Below, piece after piece: positions 1-6,528 of a DNA stretch of 9,985 nucleotides. The notes beneath the pieces were generated by a model. That model made no database searches and was not told the origin of the DNA. It worked only from the letters and a program-made list of their open reading frames with translations. A program made the position numbers and the translations under genes. Origin of the DNA: Rugosibacter sp. GTDB lineage: Bacteria > Pseudomonadota > Gammaproteobacteria > Burkholderiales > Rhodocyclaceae. Numbering within the stretch: the stretch's first letter is position 1; the number at the start of each line of letters is the position of its first letter. Where the stretch lies: assembly GCA_023257495.1 (NCBI GenBank), contig JALRCC010000033.1, positions 1 to 9,985 of the forward strand, written 5' to 3'.

Positions 1-543
1 TTCGAGTTTCTTTATGAAAATGGCGAATTCTTTTTCATTGAAATGAACACTCGCGTTCAAGTCGAGCACCCTGTAACCGAACAAGTCACCGGTATTGATA
101 TTGTTCAAGCACAACTGCAGATTGCTGCAGGCGAAAAACTACGCTTTAAACAAAGTGATATTGAAATTCGTGGTCATGCCATCGAGTGCCGTATCAATGC
201 CGAAGACCCCTTTAAATTTACTCCCTCACCAGGCATGATCAGCACGTGGCATCCACCCGGCGGGCCTGGCATTCGCGTTGATTCACATGCCTATTCGGGC
301 TATACCGTGCCGCCTCACTATGATTCCATGATCGGCAAGGTCATCAGCACGGGCCACACGCGCGAACAAACCATTGCGCGCATGAGTATCGCGCTCTCTG
401 AAATGATGGTGAATGGCATCAAGACCAATATCCCGCTACATCAAGAACTCATGCTTGACGAACGCTTTCGGCAAGGTGGCACAAGCATTCATTATCTTGA
501 AGAAAAGCTGGCTAAAAAAAGTGCCGCCATCAAAGAGCAATAA
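1..543 (+). CDS. accC: Biotin carboxylase, acetyl-CoA carboxylase subunit (C-terminal part, 5' end outside window)
   Basis: This subunit uses ATP and bicarbonate to carboxylate biotin on AccB (BCCP), the first half-reaction of acetyl-CoA carboxylase in fatty-acid synthesis. The reading frame is open from base 1, and 180 residues are visible. Seen directly is the catalytic ATP-grasp signature [14 protein letters not shown] at visible residues 14-27. Aligned to E. coli AccC (449 aa), Glu14, Arg18, Glu22 and Arg64 (in ECRINAED) fall on Glu288, Arg292, Glu296 and Arg338, so the visible active-site part is intact. The rest is the usual biotin-carboxylase C-terminal domain, ending about five residues beyond the E. 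coli length in a Lys-rich tail. The Met at base 43 is internal, not a start. accB is expected just upstream but lies outside the window. prmA begins 5 bp after the stop, suggesting one transcript. Confidence 0.97.
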   Translation, partial: FEFLYENGEFFFIEMNTRVQVEHPVTEQVTGIDIVQAQLQIAAGEKLRFKQSDIEIRGHAIECRINAEDPFKFTPSPGMISTWHPPGGPGIRVDSHAYSGYTVPPHYDSMIGKVISTGHTREQTIARMSIALSEMMVNGIKTNIPLHQELMLDERFRQGGTSIHYLEEKLAKKSAAIKEQ

Positions 544-548
544 CTCTC

Positions 549-1448
549 ATGTGGCTCAGCATCTCGGTAAAAACTGATGCAATTCACGCAGATGCTCTGT
601 CAGATGCATTGATGGAGGCAGGTGCAATTTCCGTCAGCGTAGAGGACGCGCTGGCGGGAACTGATCTTGAAACTCCGCAGTTTGGGGAGCCCGATGGCCT
701 GATTACCGCCCCTGTCATCCCATTGTGGACTGAAAATCGTGTCATTGCCTTGTTCGAACCGGCAACTGATCTCGTCGGTCGCGTTACCCGTGCTGCACTG
801 GAAATTGGCATCACAGATTTACCCTCCATCGACATCGCCGAAGTGGAAGAGCAAGACTGGGTACGGCTGACGCAGTCACAGTTCGAGCCCATTCACATTA
901 CCGACCGTTTGTGGATCGTGCCCTCATGGCACACCGCCCCCAATGCCGAGGCGATTAATCTCGTACTCGACCCGGGTTTGGCATTTGGCACAGGCTCCCA
1001 CCCCACCACGTTTCTGTGCTTGCAATGGTTGACAGAACAAGTTCACGGCAAAGAGACCGTTCTCGACTACGGGTGCGGCTCGGGCATTCTTGCCATTGCT
1101 GCCGCAAAGCTCGGTGCCGCGCAGGTGCTGGGCGTTGATATTGATGATAACGCGCTGACTGCCGCCCACGATAACGCATCAGCTAACAACGTCTCGCTAC
1201 AATTGCGCCATTCGCGGATGTCCCTTGACGAGCGCTTTGATCTGGTGGTCGCCAATATTCTCACCAATCCCCTCTGTGTCTTGGCCCCACTGCTGGCAGG
1301 CTGCGTTGCAGCAGGCGGCAAGCTTGCCTTATCGGGCGTCCTGGCACCGCAAGCGCAACAGGTCATTTCAGCTTACGCGCCCTTTATCGAGCTTCATGTC
1401 GGCGCAACTCATGAAGGTTGGGTAAGGTTGGAGGGCCACGCATGTTAA
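549..1448 (+). CDS. prmA: Ribosomal protein L11 methyltransferase
   Basis: PrmA is a cytoplasmic SAM-dependent enzyme that trimethylates amino groups of ribosomal protein L11. The 299-residue length matches the family (about 290-300). The N-terminal substrate-recognition domain (about residues 1-90) carries the typical ALSDALMEAGAISVSVEDA stretch. The catalytic domain has the PrmA hallmark DPGLAFGTGSHPTT (141-154), SAM motif I VLDYGCGSGILAIAA (171-185), the acidic end of strand 2 GVDIDD (195-200), and the VVANILTNPL motif (233-242). The ATG lies 5 bp after the accC stop without a strong Shine-Dalgarno sequence, so translation is probably coupled to accC. Its 3' end overlaps the next start by 7 bp. 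The accC-prmA order is common in beta- and gammaproteobacteria. Confidence 0.97.
   Translation: MWLSISVKTDAIHADALSDALMEAGAISVSVEDALAGTDLETPQFGEPDGLITAPVIPLWTENRVIALFEPATDLVGRVTRAALEIGITDLPSIDIAEVEEQDWVRLTQSQFEPIHITDRLWIVPSWHTAPNAEAINLVLDPGLAFGTGSHPTTFLCLQWLTEQVHGKETVLDYGCGSGILAIAAAKLGAAQVLGVDIDDNALTAAHDNASANNVSLQLRHSRMSLDERFDLVVANILTNPLCVLAPLLAGCVAAGGKLALSGVLAPQAQQVISAYAPFIELHVGATHEGWVRLEGHAC
1430..1434 (+). promoter_or_regulatory. Shine-Dalgarno GGAGG that fixes the start of the DUF3426 gene
   Basis: GGAGG lies inside the last codons of prmA, 7 bases before ATG 1442. It favours that ATG over an upstream in-frame TTG at 1418, and it allows initiation while prmA is still being translated. Confidence 0.7.
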
Positions 1449-2443
1449 CGCAGTGTCCGGCGTGCGAAACCACTTTTCGTGTCACGGCAGAACAACTCCG
1501 AGTCAAAGGCGGTCGCGTACGTTGTGGCGAGTGTCAGCATGCGTTTAATGCGCTGGATAAGCTGATCGATGCGTTGCCAGACAACATCCATTCGCCTGCC
1601 CCTAAAGAAACAGGAACGCCGGATCCCCTTGCTGAACCACTACAGCACTTACCTGATGAGACAATCACGGACCTCACGGATTCACTCGCCAGCGATCGCA
1701 CCGGTGATACGGTCTCTACTGAAATTGAAGCAAGCGAAAAAGCACCTCACGAAAATTTTTCCGACCACTTCTACGATGTAGGCACACCATCGGAAGCTCC
1801 TTCGTTGCCCGAATCGTTGACCGAATTCTGGGCCGACTCACCAGACGATACAGAAGCAAAAAAATCATTGGAAAGCTCGGCAGTTGAGTCTTCTGCGCAT
1901 CATCCACCAGAGCCGACAAACATCCTGCTGGATGGTCCGTTTGCCGAAATTCCCAACCCGACGCCCACCCGCCGATGGCCTTGGATCGTAGGCAGTCTTC
2001 TTTTGCTTGTCATGCTAGGTGGCCAAGCTGTACTTGCTTTCCATGCGCCACTGGCAAAATCACTGCCTGCCGTGCAGCCTGCTATTGCCGCAATGTGCCG
2101 TCTCGTACACTGCACAATCCGGCTCCCTGCCCAAAGAGATCTGATCAGCATTGAAAGTTCCGACTTGCATCCCGATCCGACCACCGCCGGTCGTCTGGTG
2201 GTATCGGCGATATTAAAAAATCGTGCTGCATTCCAGCAGCAATTTCCCCACCTTGAACTGACCTTAACTGACATTGCCGACAAGGCTATTCTTCGCAAGG
2301 TACTCCCTCCCACGACCTATCTACCAGCAGATACCCTACCAGCCAACGGCATGCCGCCGAATGCAGATATCGCCGTAAACCTTGTCATCACCACTGATTC
2401 GCTGACGGCCAACGGCTATCGGCTGTATTTGTTTTATCCTTAA
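1442..2443 (+). CDS. Zinc-ribbon (MJ0042-type) and DUF3426 single-pass membrane protein
   Basis: A 333-residue protein of unknown function. Residues 1-40 form a zinc ribbon of the MJ0042 type with two CxxC pairs, Cys5/Cys8 and Cys28/Cys31, around FRV...QLRVKGGRVRCGEC. Residues about 45-175 are a low-complexity linker rich in Asp, Glu, Ser and Pro, probably disordered. One transmembrane helix (about 179-200, LLLLVMLGGQAVLAF) follows Arg-Arg, which predicts a cytoplasmic zinc ribbon and a periplasmic C-terminal domain. That domain matches DUF3426 in layout, beginning with a Cys219-x4-Cys224 pair followed by a beta-rich region with LVVSAILKNRAAF. The start is set by GGAGG at 1430-1434 and overlaps the prmA stop. 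Family proteins are recurrently found beside accC/prmA in betaproteobacteria (recalled, not searched). A sensor or envelope-linked regulator is possible but unproven. Confidence 0.9.
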   Translation: MLTQCPACETTFRVTAEQLRVKGGRVRCGECQHAFNALDKLIDALPDNIHSPAPKETGTPDPLAEPLQHLPDETITDLTDSLASDRTGDTVSTEIEASEKAPHENFSDHFYDVGTPSEAPSLPESLTEFWADSPDDTEAKKSLESSAVESSAHHPPEPTNILLDGPFAEIPNPTPTRRWPWIVGSLLLLVMLGGQAVLAFHAPLAKSLPAVQPAIAAMCRLVHCTIRLPAQRDLISIESSDLHPDPTTAGRLVVSAILKNRAAFQQQFPHLELTLTDIADKAILRKVLPPTTYLPADTLPANGMPPNADIAVNLVITTDSLTANGYRLYLFYP

Positions 2444-2468
2444 ATCCACCTTTTCTGAAAACAAAAAA

Positions 2469-3401
2469 ATGACGACTCTCATTTGCGGATCGCTGGCCTA
2501 CGACACCATCATGGTATTTGGCGACCGATTCAAAAATCACATCCTGCCCGAGCAACTCCATATTCTCAACGTCGCTTTTCTCGTGCCCGACATGCGCCGC
2601 GAGTTTGGCGGCTGCGCCGGTAATATTGCCTACAACCTCAAGCTGCTCGGCGGCACGCCACTCATCATGGCAACGTTGGGCGAAGATAGCGCACCCTATC
2701 AGCATCGACTCAAACAACTCGATCTCAACACCCGCCACGTGCGTGAAATCGCTGGCAGTTTTACTGCTCAGGCTTTCATTACCACCGATCTTGATGACAA
2801 TCAGATCACTGCATTTCATCCCGGTGCGATGACGCATTCGCACCAGAATAAAGTCAGCGATGCGCCAGGCGTACGTCTCGGTATCGTTGCACCTGACGGT
2901 CGCGATGGCATGCTGCAGCATGCCCGTGAGTTTCACGCTGCACATATTCCATTTATTTTTGACCCCGGCCAAGGCCTGCCGATGTTCGACAAAGATGATT
3001 TGCTGAACTTTTTGCAACTCGCCGACTATTGCACGGTCAACGACTACGAAGCAAAACTGCTGACGGAACGCACCGGGCGCACCATCGAGCAATTGGCTGG
3101 TAGCGTAAAGGCCTTGATCGTGACACTCGGTGCTCAAGGATCGCAAATTTACACGGAGGGAAACTGTATCGACATTCCTGCTGCCACACCCGATGCCGTC
3201 ATTGACCCGACCGGCTGCGGCGATGCTTATCGCGCCGGCTTGTTGCATGGGATCAGCCAAGGCTGGTCATGGGAAAAGACCGGTCGACTCGCCTCTTTGA
3301 TGGGTGCCATCAAAATTGCCCATCGTGGGGGACAGAATCACAAACCGACGTATGAAGAAATTGCTGCACGTTACCAGGCAACCTTTGCCGAATCTCTTTA
3401 A
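2469..3401 (+). CDS. PfkB-family carbohydrate/nucleoside kinase (ribokinase-like fold)
   Basis: A 310-residue cytoplasmic kinase predicted to phosphorylate a sugar or nucleoside hydroxyl with ATP. Family signatures are the N-terminal strand CGSLAYD with Asp12, a likely substrate contact; the glycine pair FGGCAGN at 46-52 (PfkB signature 1 region); TLGAQGSQIY near the C-terminal nucleotide region; and DPTGCGDAYRAG around 246-257. In the last motif GCGD forms the anion hole and Asp252 is the expected catalytic base. Betaproteobacterial neighbours of this type are often labelled carbohydrate kinase or adenosine kinase. The substrate cannot be told from sequence. It starts 25 bp after the DUF3426 gene, with no good Shine-Dalgarno sequence in the A-rich leader, and is probably the last gene of the accC transcript. 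Confidence 0.92.
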   Translation: MTTLICGSLAYDTIMVFGDRFKNHILPEQLHILNVAFLVPDMRREFGGCAGNIAYNLKLLGGTPLIMATLGEDSAPYQHRLKQLDLNTRHVREIAGSFTAQAFITTDLDDNQITAFHPGAMTHSHQNKVSDAPGVRLGIVAPDGRDGMLQHAREFHAAHIPFIFDPGQGLPMFDKDDLLNFLQLADYCTVNDYEAKLLTERTGRTIEQLAGSVKALIVTLGAQGSQIYTEGNCIDIPAATPDAVIDPTGCGDAYRAGLLHGISQGWSWEKTGRLASLMGAIKIAHRGGQNHKPTYEEIAARYQATFAESL

Positions 3402-3437
3402 GATATCCACTTCGAGCTGATTGACTCAACACACTTT

Positions 3438-3442
3438 AAGGA
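3438..3442 (+). promoter_or_regulatory. Shine-Dalgarno AAGGA of the glycine-zipper lipoprotein gene
   Basis: AAGGA sits 7 bases before ATG 3450 and supports that start, which also yields a well-formed lipoprotein signal peptide. Confidence 0.65.
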
Positions 3443-3449
3443 AAACACC

Positions 3450-3899
3450 ATGAAAAATTATCGTTTGTTGCTCGTTGCAGTCCCCGCCTTGCTGTTGGCT
3501 GCCTGTGCCAGCCAATCAGGTTCGTCTTACTCGCGCGCCCAAACCCGCAGCGAACAAACCGTGCGTCTCGGTGTCGTTGAATCGGTACGCAACGTAACCA
3601 TCGAAGGCACACAGTCAGGGGTTGGCGCTGCCACCGGTGCAGTAGTCGGCGGCTTGGGTGGCAGCAACGTCGGTGGTGGCAAAGGCTCCTCGGTCGGTGC
3701 CGTACTCGGTGCCGTGCTCGGTGGCGTGGCAGGCAATGCAATAGAAGGTAGTACAACCAAAAAGGCCGGTCTTGAAATTACCGTCAAGCTCGACAACGGG
3801 CAGCTGACCGCCATTACACAAGAGGCTGATGAGCAATTCCGCCCTGGCGAGCGGGTGCGCGTCCTCTCGGGTGGCGGAGCAACACGCGTTGCACACTGA
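3450..3899 (+). CDS. Glycine-zipper 2TM-domain outer-membrane lipoprotein (SlyB/Pcp-like)
   Basis: A 149-residue lipoprotein. The signal peptide (residues 1-18, KNYR then a hydrophobic core) ends in lipobox LAAC, placing the lipid on Cys19. Ala20-Ser21 after the Cys, with no Asp at +2, predicts sorting to the outer membrane. Residues about 57-100 form a glycine zipper with repeated GAxxGxxxG spacing, including GAATGAVVGG and GAVLGAVLGGVAGNAIEG, typical of paired short membrane helices. The C-terminal part (about 105-140) is a small beta-rich domain with EITVKLDNGQ and a FRPGERVRV segment, as in the SlyB/Pcp family. Known relatives are linked to envelope integrity and Mg2+ or PhoP-type stress, but the role here is inference. 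It lies 48 bp after the kinase gene and may have its own promoter, which I could not identify. Confidence 0.9.
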   Translation: MKNYRLLLVAVPALLLAACASQSGSSYSRAQTRSEQTVRLGVVESVRNVTIEGTQSGVGAATGAVVGGLGGSNVGGGKGSSVGAVLGAVLGGVAGNAIEGSTTKKAGLEITVKLDNGQLTAITQEADEQFRPGERVRVLSGGGATRVAH

Positions 3900-3946
3900 G
3901 AACCTGAAAATCACAGCGGCATAATGGCGTTGCCAGCGCGGTAAAA

Positions 3947-4774
3947 ATGGCAGCGTCGTTAGCGCAATCCATCCGGAATCTGCGGGCAGTTTTCCGCTTA
4001 AGTCGTACCACGCTGCACTTGGCAGATGGCATGCTGACTGTCGCGCTGATTTATCCCTTCATCAAACAAGACACCCGTCTAGCGCTCAAACAGCGCTGGT
4101 CGAAGAAGCTGCTCACGATACTGGGCATCACGCTAAAAGTCGGCGCTGGAGATACGCCGCGAAGCAAGTACCCTTGGGGTGCGGCGAATGGCGCAACAAC
4201 CGTTGATCCCACCGGCCTGTTAGTCGCCAACCATATCTCTTTTCTCGATATTTTCATCATCAATGCCTGGGCACCCGCCGCTTTTGTGGCCAAGGAGGAT
4301 GTACGCAGCTGGCCTTTGCTTGGCTGGCTCAGTGCGCGCACAGACACAATCTTCATGCAGCGCGGTTCGCGTCGTGCAGCGCACTTGGCACGCGAACATC
4401 TCGTTGATCAATTACGCTTGAGGCAACTCGTCGCAGTGTTTCCCGAAGGCACAACCAGCGCTGGTCATACCGTGCAGCCTTTTCACAGCGCCCTGTTTCA
4501 AAGCGCGATTGATGCGGCAGCGCCCGTGATTCCGCTGGCCTTGCGTTACTTCGATGGACAAAACCACCAACCCAGCCACGCTGCCGACTATGTAGGCGAC
4601 ATGACGCTCATCGGCTGCCTGTGGTCACTTGCCACCAGCACAGGGCTGATCGCACAACTAGAACCTTTGCCAGCACTCGCGTCCCGTGGCCTTGATCGTC
4701 GCCACCTCTCAGCGCATGCACACCATGCCGTCGCGCATCGATTGATGCGCATGACATCCATAGAGCATCAATAA
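3947..4774 (+). CDS. PlsC-type lysophospholipid (1-acylglycerol-3-phosphate) acyltransferase
   Basis: A 275-residue membrane-associated acyltransferase predicted to add an acyl chain to a lysophospholipid, most simply lysophosphatidic acid to phosphatidic acid. PlsC motif I is NHISFLD with catalytic His96 and Asp101 (HX4D). Motif II is FMQRGSRRAA (136-145), motif III is FPEGTT (165-170), and motif IV is VIPLALRY (194-201). FVAKEDVRSWPLLGWL (113-128) is also typical. A weakly hydrophobic N-terminal stretch (about 29-39) may anchor it. Start: TGA at 3905-3907 is the in-frame upstream stop, and no ATG, GTG or TTG lies in frame between it and 3947, so 3947 is the first possible start. The Shine-Dalgarno sequence is weak. 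OlsA (ornithine-lipid) or other O-acyltransferase activity cannot be excluded. It converges on apaH. Confidence 0.92.
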   Translation: MAASLAQSIRNLRAVFRLSRTTLHLADGMLTVALIYPFIKQDTRLALKQRWSKKLLTILGITLKVGAGDTPRSKYPWGAANGATTVDPTGLLVANHISFLDIFIINAWAPAAFVAKEDVRSWPLLGWLSARTDTIFMQRGSRRAAHLAREHLVDQLRLRQLVAVFPEGTTSAGHTVQPFHSALFQSAIDAAAPVIPLALRYFDGQNHQPSHAADYVGDMTLIGCLWSLATSTGLIAQLEPLPALASRGLDRRHLSAHAHHAVAHRLMRMTSIEHQ

Positions 4775-4791
4775 GGGAATCAGTAACGCGC

Positions 4792-5628
4792 TTAATCCCA
4801 GCCTGAAGGCTGCGCCTGCTGCGGGCACGGCAGGCGAAACACGCGCCGGTCTTCCAGTCTCACCGCGGTTAACGCACCGCCCCACAGACAACCCGTGTCA
4901 ATTGCCAGCAAGTCCGGTTGCTCATGGTAACCCAGCGCTGACCAATGCCCGCAGACAATCAACTGGCCAGTGCTCGCCCGCCCCGTCGCAGAAAACCACG
5001 GCACACATCCCATCGGCCCGGCTGCAGGGGGTGCTTTGGCACCGGGTGCGCGCAACTCCATCGCCCCGGCAAGCGTTACATAGCGCATGCGCGTCATCGC
5101 GTTCACCACGACGCGCAGTCTGTCCCAACCCGTGAGCTCATCACACCAGGCAATCGGTTCCGAACCCCACATATGGGCCAGAAACTCTCGGTAGTCGGAC
5201 GCAGTCAGCGCGGCGGAAACCTCATCTGATAATGCTTTTGCTTGCGCTAGCGTCCACTGCGGCAAAAGCCCGGCATGCACCATGGCCCACGCACTCTCCG
5301 CATGGAACAGTGGCTGCGCGCGCAGCCAATCCAGCAGCTCATTACAATCCGGCGCGGCAAGTACCGCAGCGAGCGTGTCTTCTTTATTCGCCCGCCCAAA
5401 ACCTTCCGCCTGCATCACCAGATGCAGATCGTGATTTCCCAGTACCACCACTGCCGCTGTACCCAGTGATTTGACATAGCGCAGCACTTCCAGCGACTGC
5501 GGGCCACGATTGACGAGATCACCCACAAACCAGAGACGGTCATTGGCCGGATCAAAATCAAGCGCGTCAATCAGTTGGTACAGCGGGTCAAAACAGCCCT
5601 GCACATCGCCAATTGCATAAGTTGCCAT
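4792..5628 (-). CDS. apaH: Symmetrical bis(5'-nucleosyl)-tetraphosphatase (Ap4A hydrolase)
   Basis: ApaH cleaves diadenosine tetraphosphate symmetrically into two ADP, clearing a stress alarmone and also decapping Np4-capped RNAs in E. coli. The length of 278 residues is close to E. coli ApaH (280). Calcineurin-type metallophosphoesterase motifs are intact: GDVQG with Asp8 (7-11), GDLVNRG with Asp37 (36-42), and GNHD with His66 and Asp67 (64-67). Further family segments are WAMVHAGLLPQW and, near the C-terminus, IVCGHWSALG and AIDTGCLWGG. The start is the ATG at 5628. No clear Shine-Dalgarno sequence is visible. It lies 44 bp downstream of birA on the same strand and is probably the last gene of the ntrB-ntrC-birA-apaH run. 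It is not next to the folA or ksgA genes that accompany it in enterics. Confidence 0.97.
   Translation of the reverse strand: MATYAIGDVQGCFDPLYQLIDALDFDPANDRLWFVGDLVNRGPQSLEVLRYVKSLGTAAVVVLGNHDLHLVMQAEGFGRANKEDTLAAVLAAPDCNELLDWLRAQPLFHAESAWAMVHAGLLPQWTLAQAKALSDEVSAALTASDYREFLAHMWGSEPIAWCDELTGWDRLRVVVNAMTRMRYVTLAGAMELRAPGAKAPPAAGPMGCVPWFSATGRASTGQLIVCGHWSALGYHEQPDLLAIDTGCLWGGALTAVRLEDRRVFRLPCPQQAQPSGWD
4799..4835. other. Two small adjacent stem-loops at the convergent 3' ends of the acyltransferase and apaH genes
   Basis: CAGCC-TGAA-GGCTG (4799-4812) is followed by GCCTGC/GCAGGC arms (4814-4819 and 4830-4835, loop of 10). Both lie inside the last apaH codons, 25 bp or more beyond the acyltransferase stop. 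Neither strand has a T-tract behind them, so a terminator role is weak. They might protect 3' ends or be chance. Confidence 0.25.
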
Positions 5629-5672
5629 AGATGGTTCAGCTATGAAATGCCGCAGAAGTGGCTAAGCTTATC

Positions 5673-6512
5673 TCAAACGGAGGTCGCTGCCCGCAAAGAA
5701 ATTTCGCCGGAAAGAACACGCTCAAGACGGCCATTGGCCTCCAGCAACAATGCGCCCGCAGTGTCCACACCCCGACAAATGCCCTGTCGTGGTGAAGAAA
5801 AATCCGCCAGCAACACGATGGGCTCATCCTGGAATGCGTGCCGCGCCAGCCAATCCTGCCTGAGCGCTGCAAAACCCGTTTGCGAAAAAGCTTCCAGCAC
5901 TGACAACAGTTCCGTCAATAACGTCGCCAGCAGTGTAGTGCTGTCTACAACATCACCCAAAGCAGCAGCTGTCGCCCGTACATCGGCTGGCAATGCATCA
6001 GGCAAGCGGTGGTTGATGCCAATACCAATGACGGATGCATGCGGCGCGCCAGGCACAAGTTCAATCAGGATGCCGCCCAGTTTTTTGCCGTTGAGAAGAA
6101 TGTCATTCGGCCATTTAAGCGCGATTTTCACATCGGGCGTGCCTTGCTGTACCATATCCCCAGCGCCGACTTTTTGGGTATTGCCATGCAACGTCTTTTC
6201 CAGCGCACGCGCAACAGCAACACCTACCGCCAGCGATAATCCCATAGGCAAAGTGCCCGCCGCAAAACGCCACAGCACAGAAAACGTCAGACTATCACCC
6301 GGTGCGGCAATCCATACCCGACCACACCGACCACGCCCTGCGGTTTGTTCTTCCGCAACGACCACGGTACCCGATGGCGCACCCCTCTCGGCACGACTCA
6401 TCAGCACCGCATTGGTTGACTCGCATCTCGGCAACACGTCGATGTCAAAACGGCATGCAGCCTCGCCCAACGCTATCGCCAACTCTGGCGCATTCAGGCT
6501 GACCGCCATCAT
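5673..6512 (-). CDS. birA: Biotin-[acetyl-CoA carboxylase] ligase, monofunctional (no N-terminal DNA-binding domain)
   Basis: This enzyme activates biotin to biotinyl-AMP and attaches it to the AccB lysine, supplying the substrate of AccC. It has 279 residues against 321 in E. coli BirA. Motifs are ESTN (31-34), the biotin/AMP loop GRGRCGRVW (59-67), KWPNDI with Lys133 (133-138), KLGGILIEL (144-152) and GIGIN (163-167). A C-terminal SH3-like domain spans about 243-275 (GICRGVDTAGALLLE, VLSGEISLR). The loop Arg matching E. coli Arg118 is kept (Arg62), and the next position (Arg119 in E. coli) is Cys63. The start is ATG 6512 with AGGA 7 bases upstream. An in-frame TAA at 6543-6545 with no start codon in between rules out a longer form, so the winged-helix repressor domain is absent. 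The ligase should not regulate biotin genes by direct DNA binding. Confidence 0.95.
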   Translation of the reverse strand: MMAVSLNAPELAIALGEAACRFDIDVLPRCESTNAVLMSRAERGAPSGTVVVAEEQTAGRGRCGRVWIAAPGDSLTFSVLWRFAAGTLPMGLSLAVGVAVARALEKTLHGNTQKVGAGDMVQQGTPDVKIALKWPNDILLNGKKLGGILIELVPGAPHASVIGIGINHRLPDALPADVRATAAALGDVVDSTTLLATLLTELLSVLEAFSQTGFAALRQDWLARHAFQDEPIVLLADFSSPRQGICRGVDTAGALLLEANGRLERVLSGEISLRAATSV

Positions 6513-6528
6513 GGCACTATCCTGCCGA

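Noticed and set aside
1418..1441. TTG 1418 as the start of the DUF3426 protein
   Set aside because: It adds eight residues before the zinc-ribbon motif, lacks its own Shine-Dalgarno sequence, and lies upstream of GGAGG, which is correctly spaced for ATG 1442.
2388..3260. Minus-strand open frame (290 codons) opposite the PfkB kinase
   Set aside because: The plus strand encodes an intact kinase with all motifs. The antisense product shows no domain and no supporting ribosome binding site.
3421..3449. TTGACT at 3421-3426 as a -35 box for the lipoprotein gene
   Set aside because: A 17-bp spacer places the -10 at AACACC just before the ATG, which does not resemble TATAAT and leaves no room for a leader with the Shine-Dalgarno sequence.
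3632..3752. Repetitive Gly-codon-rich stretch as a DNA repeat
   Set aside because: The repetition follows the glycine-zipper protein pattern with varied codons. It is not an exact tandem DNA repeat.
3924..3944. Six-codon ATG frame just before the acyltransferase gene, as a regulatory leader peptide
   Set aside because: It has no Shine-Dalgarno sequence, no attenuator-like hairpins follow it, and the sequence MALPAR shows no codon pattern suggesting control. A chance frame is likelier.
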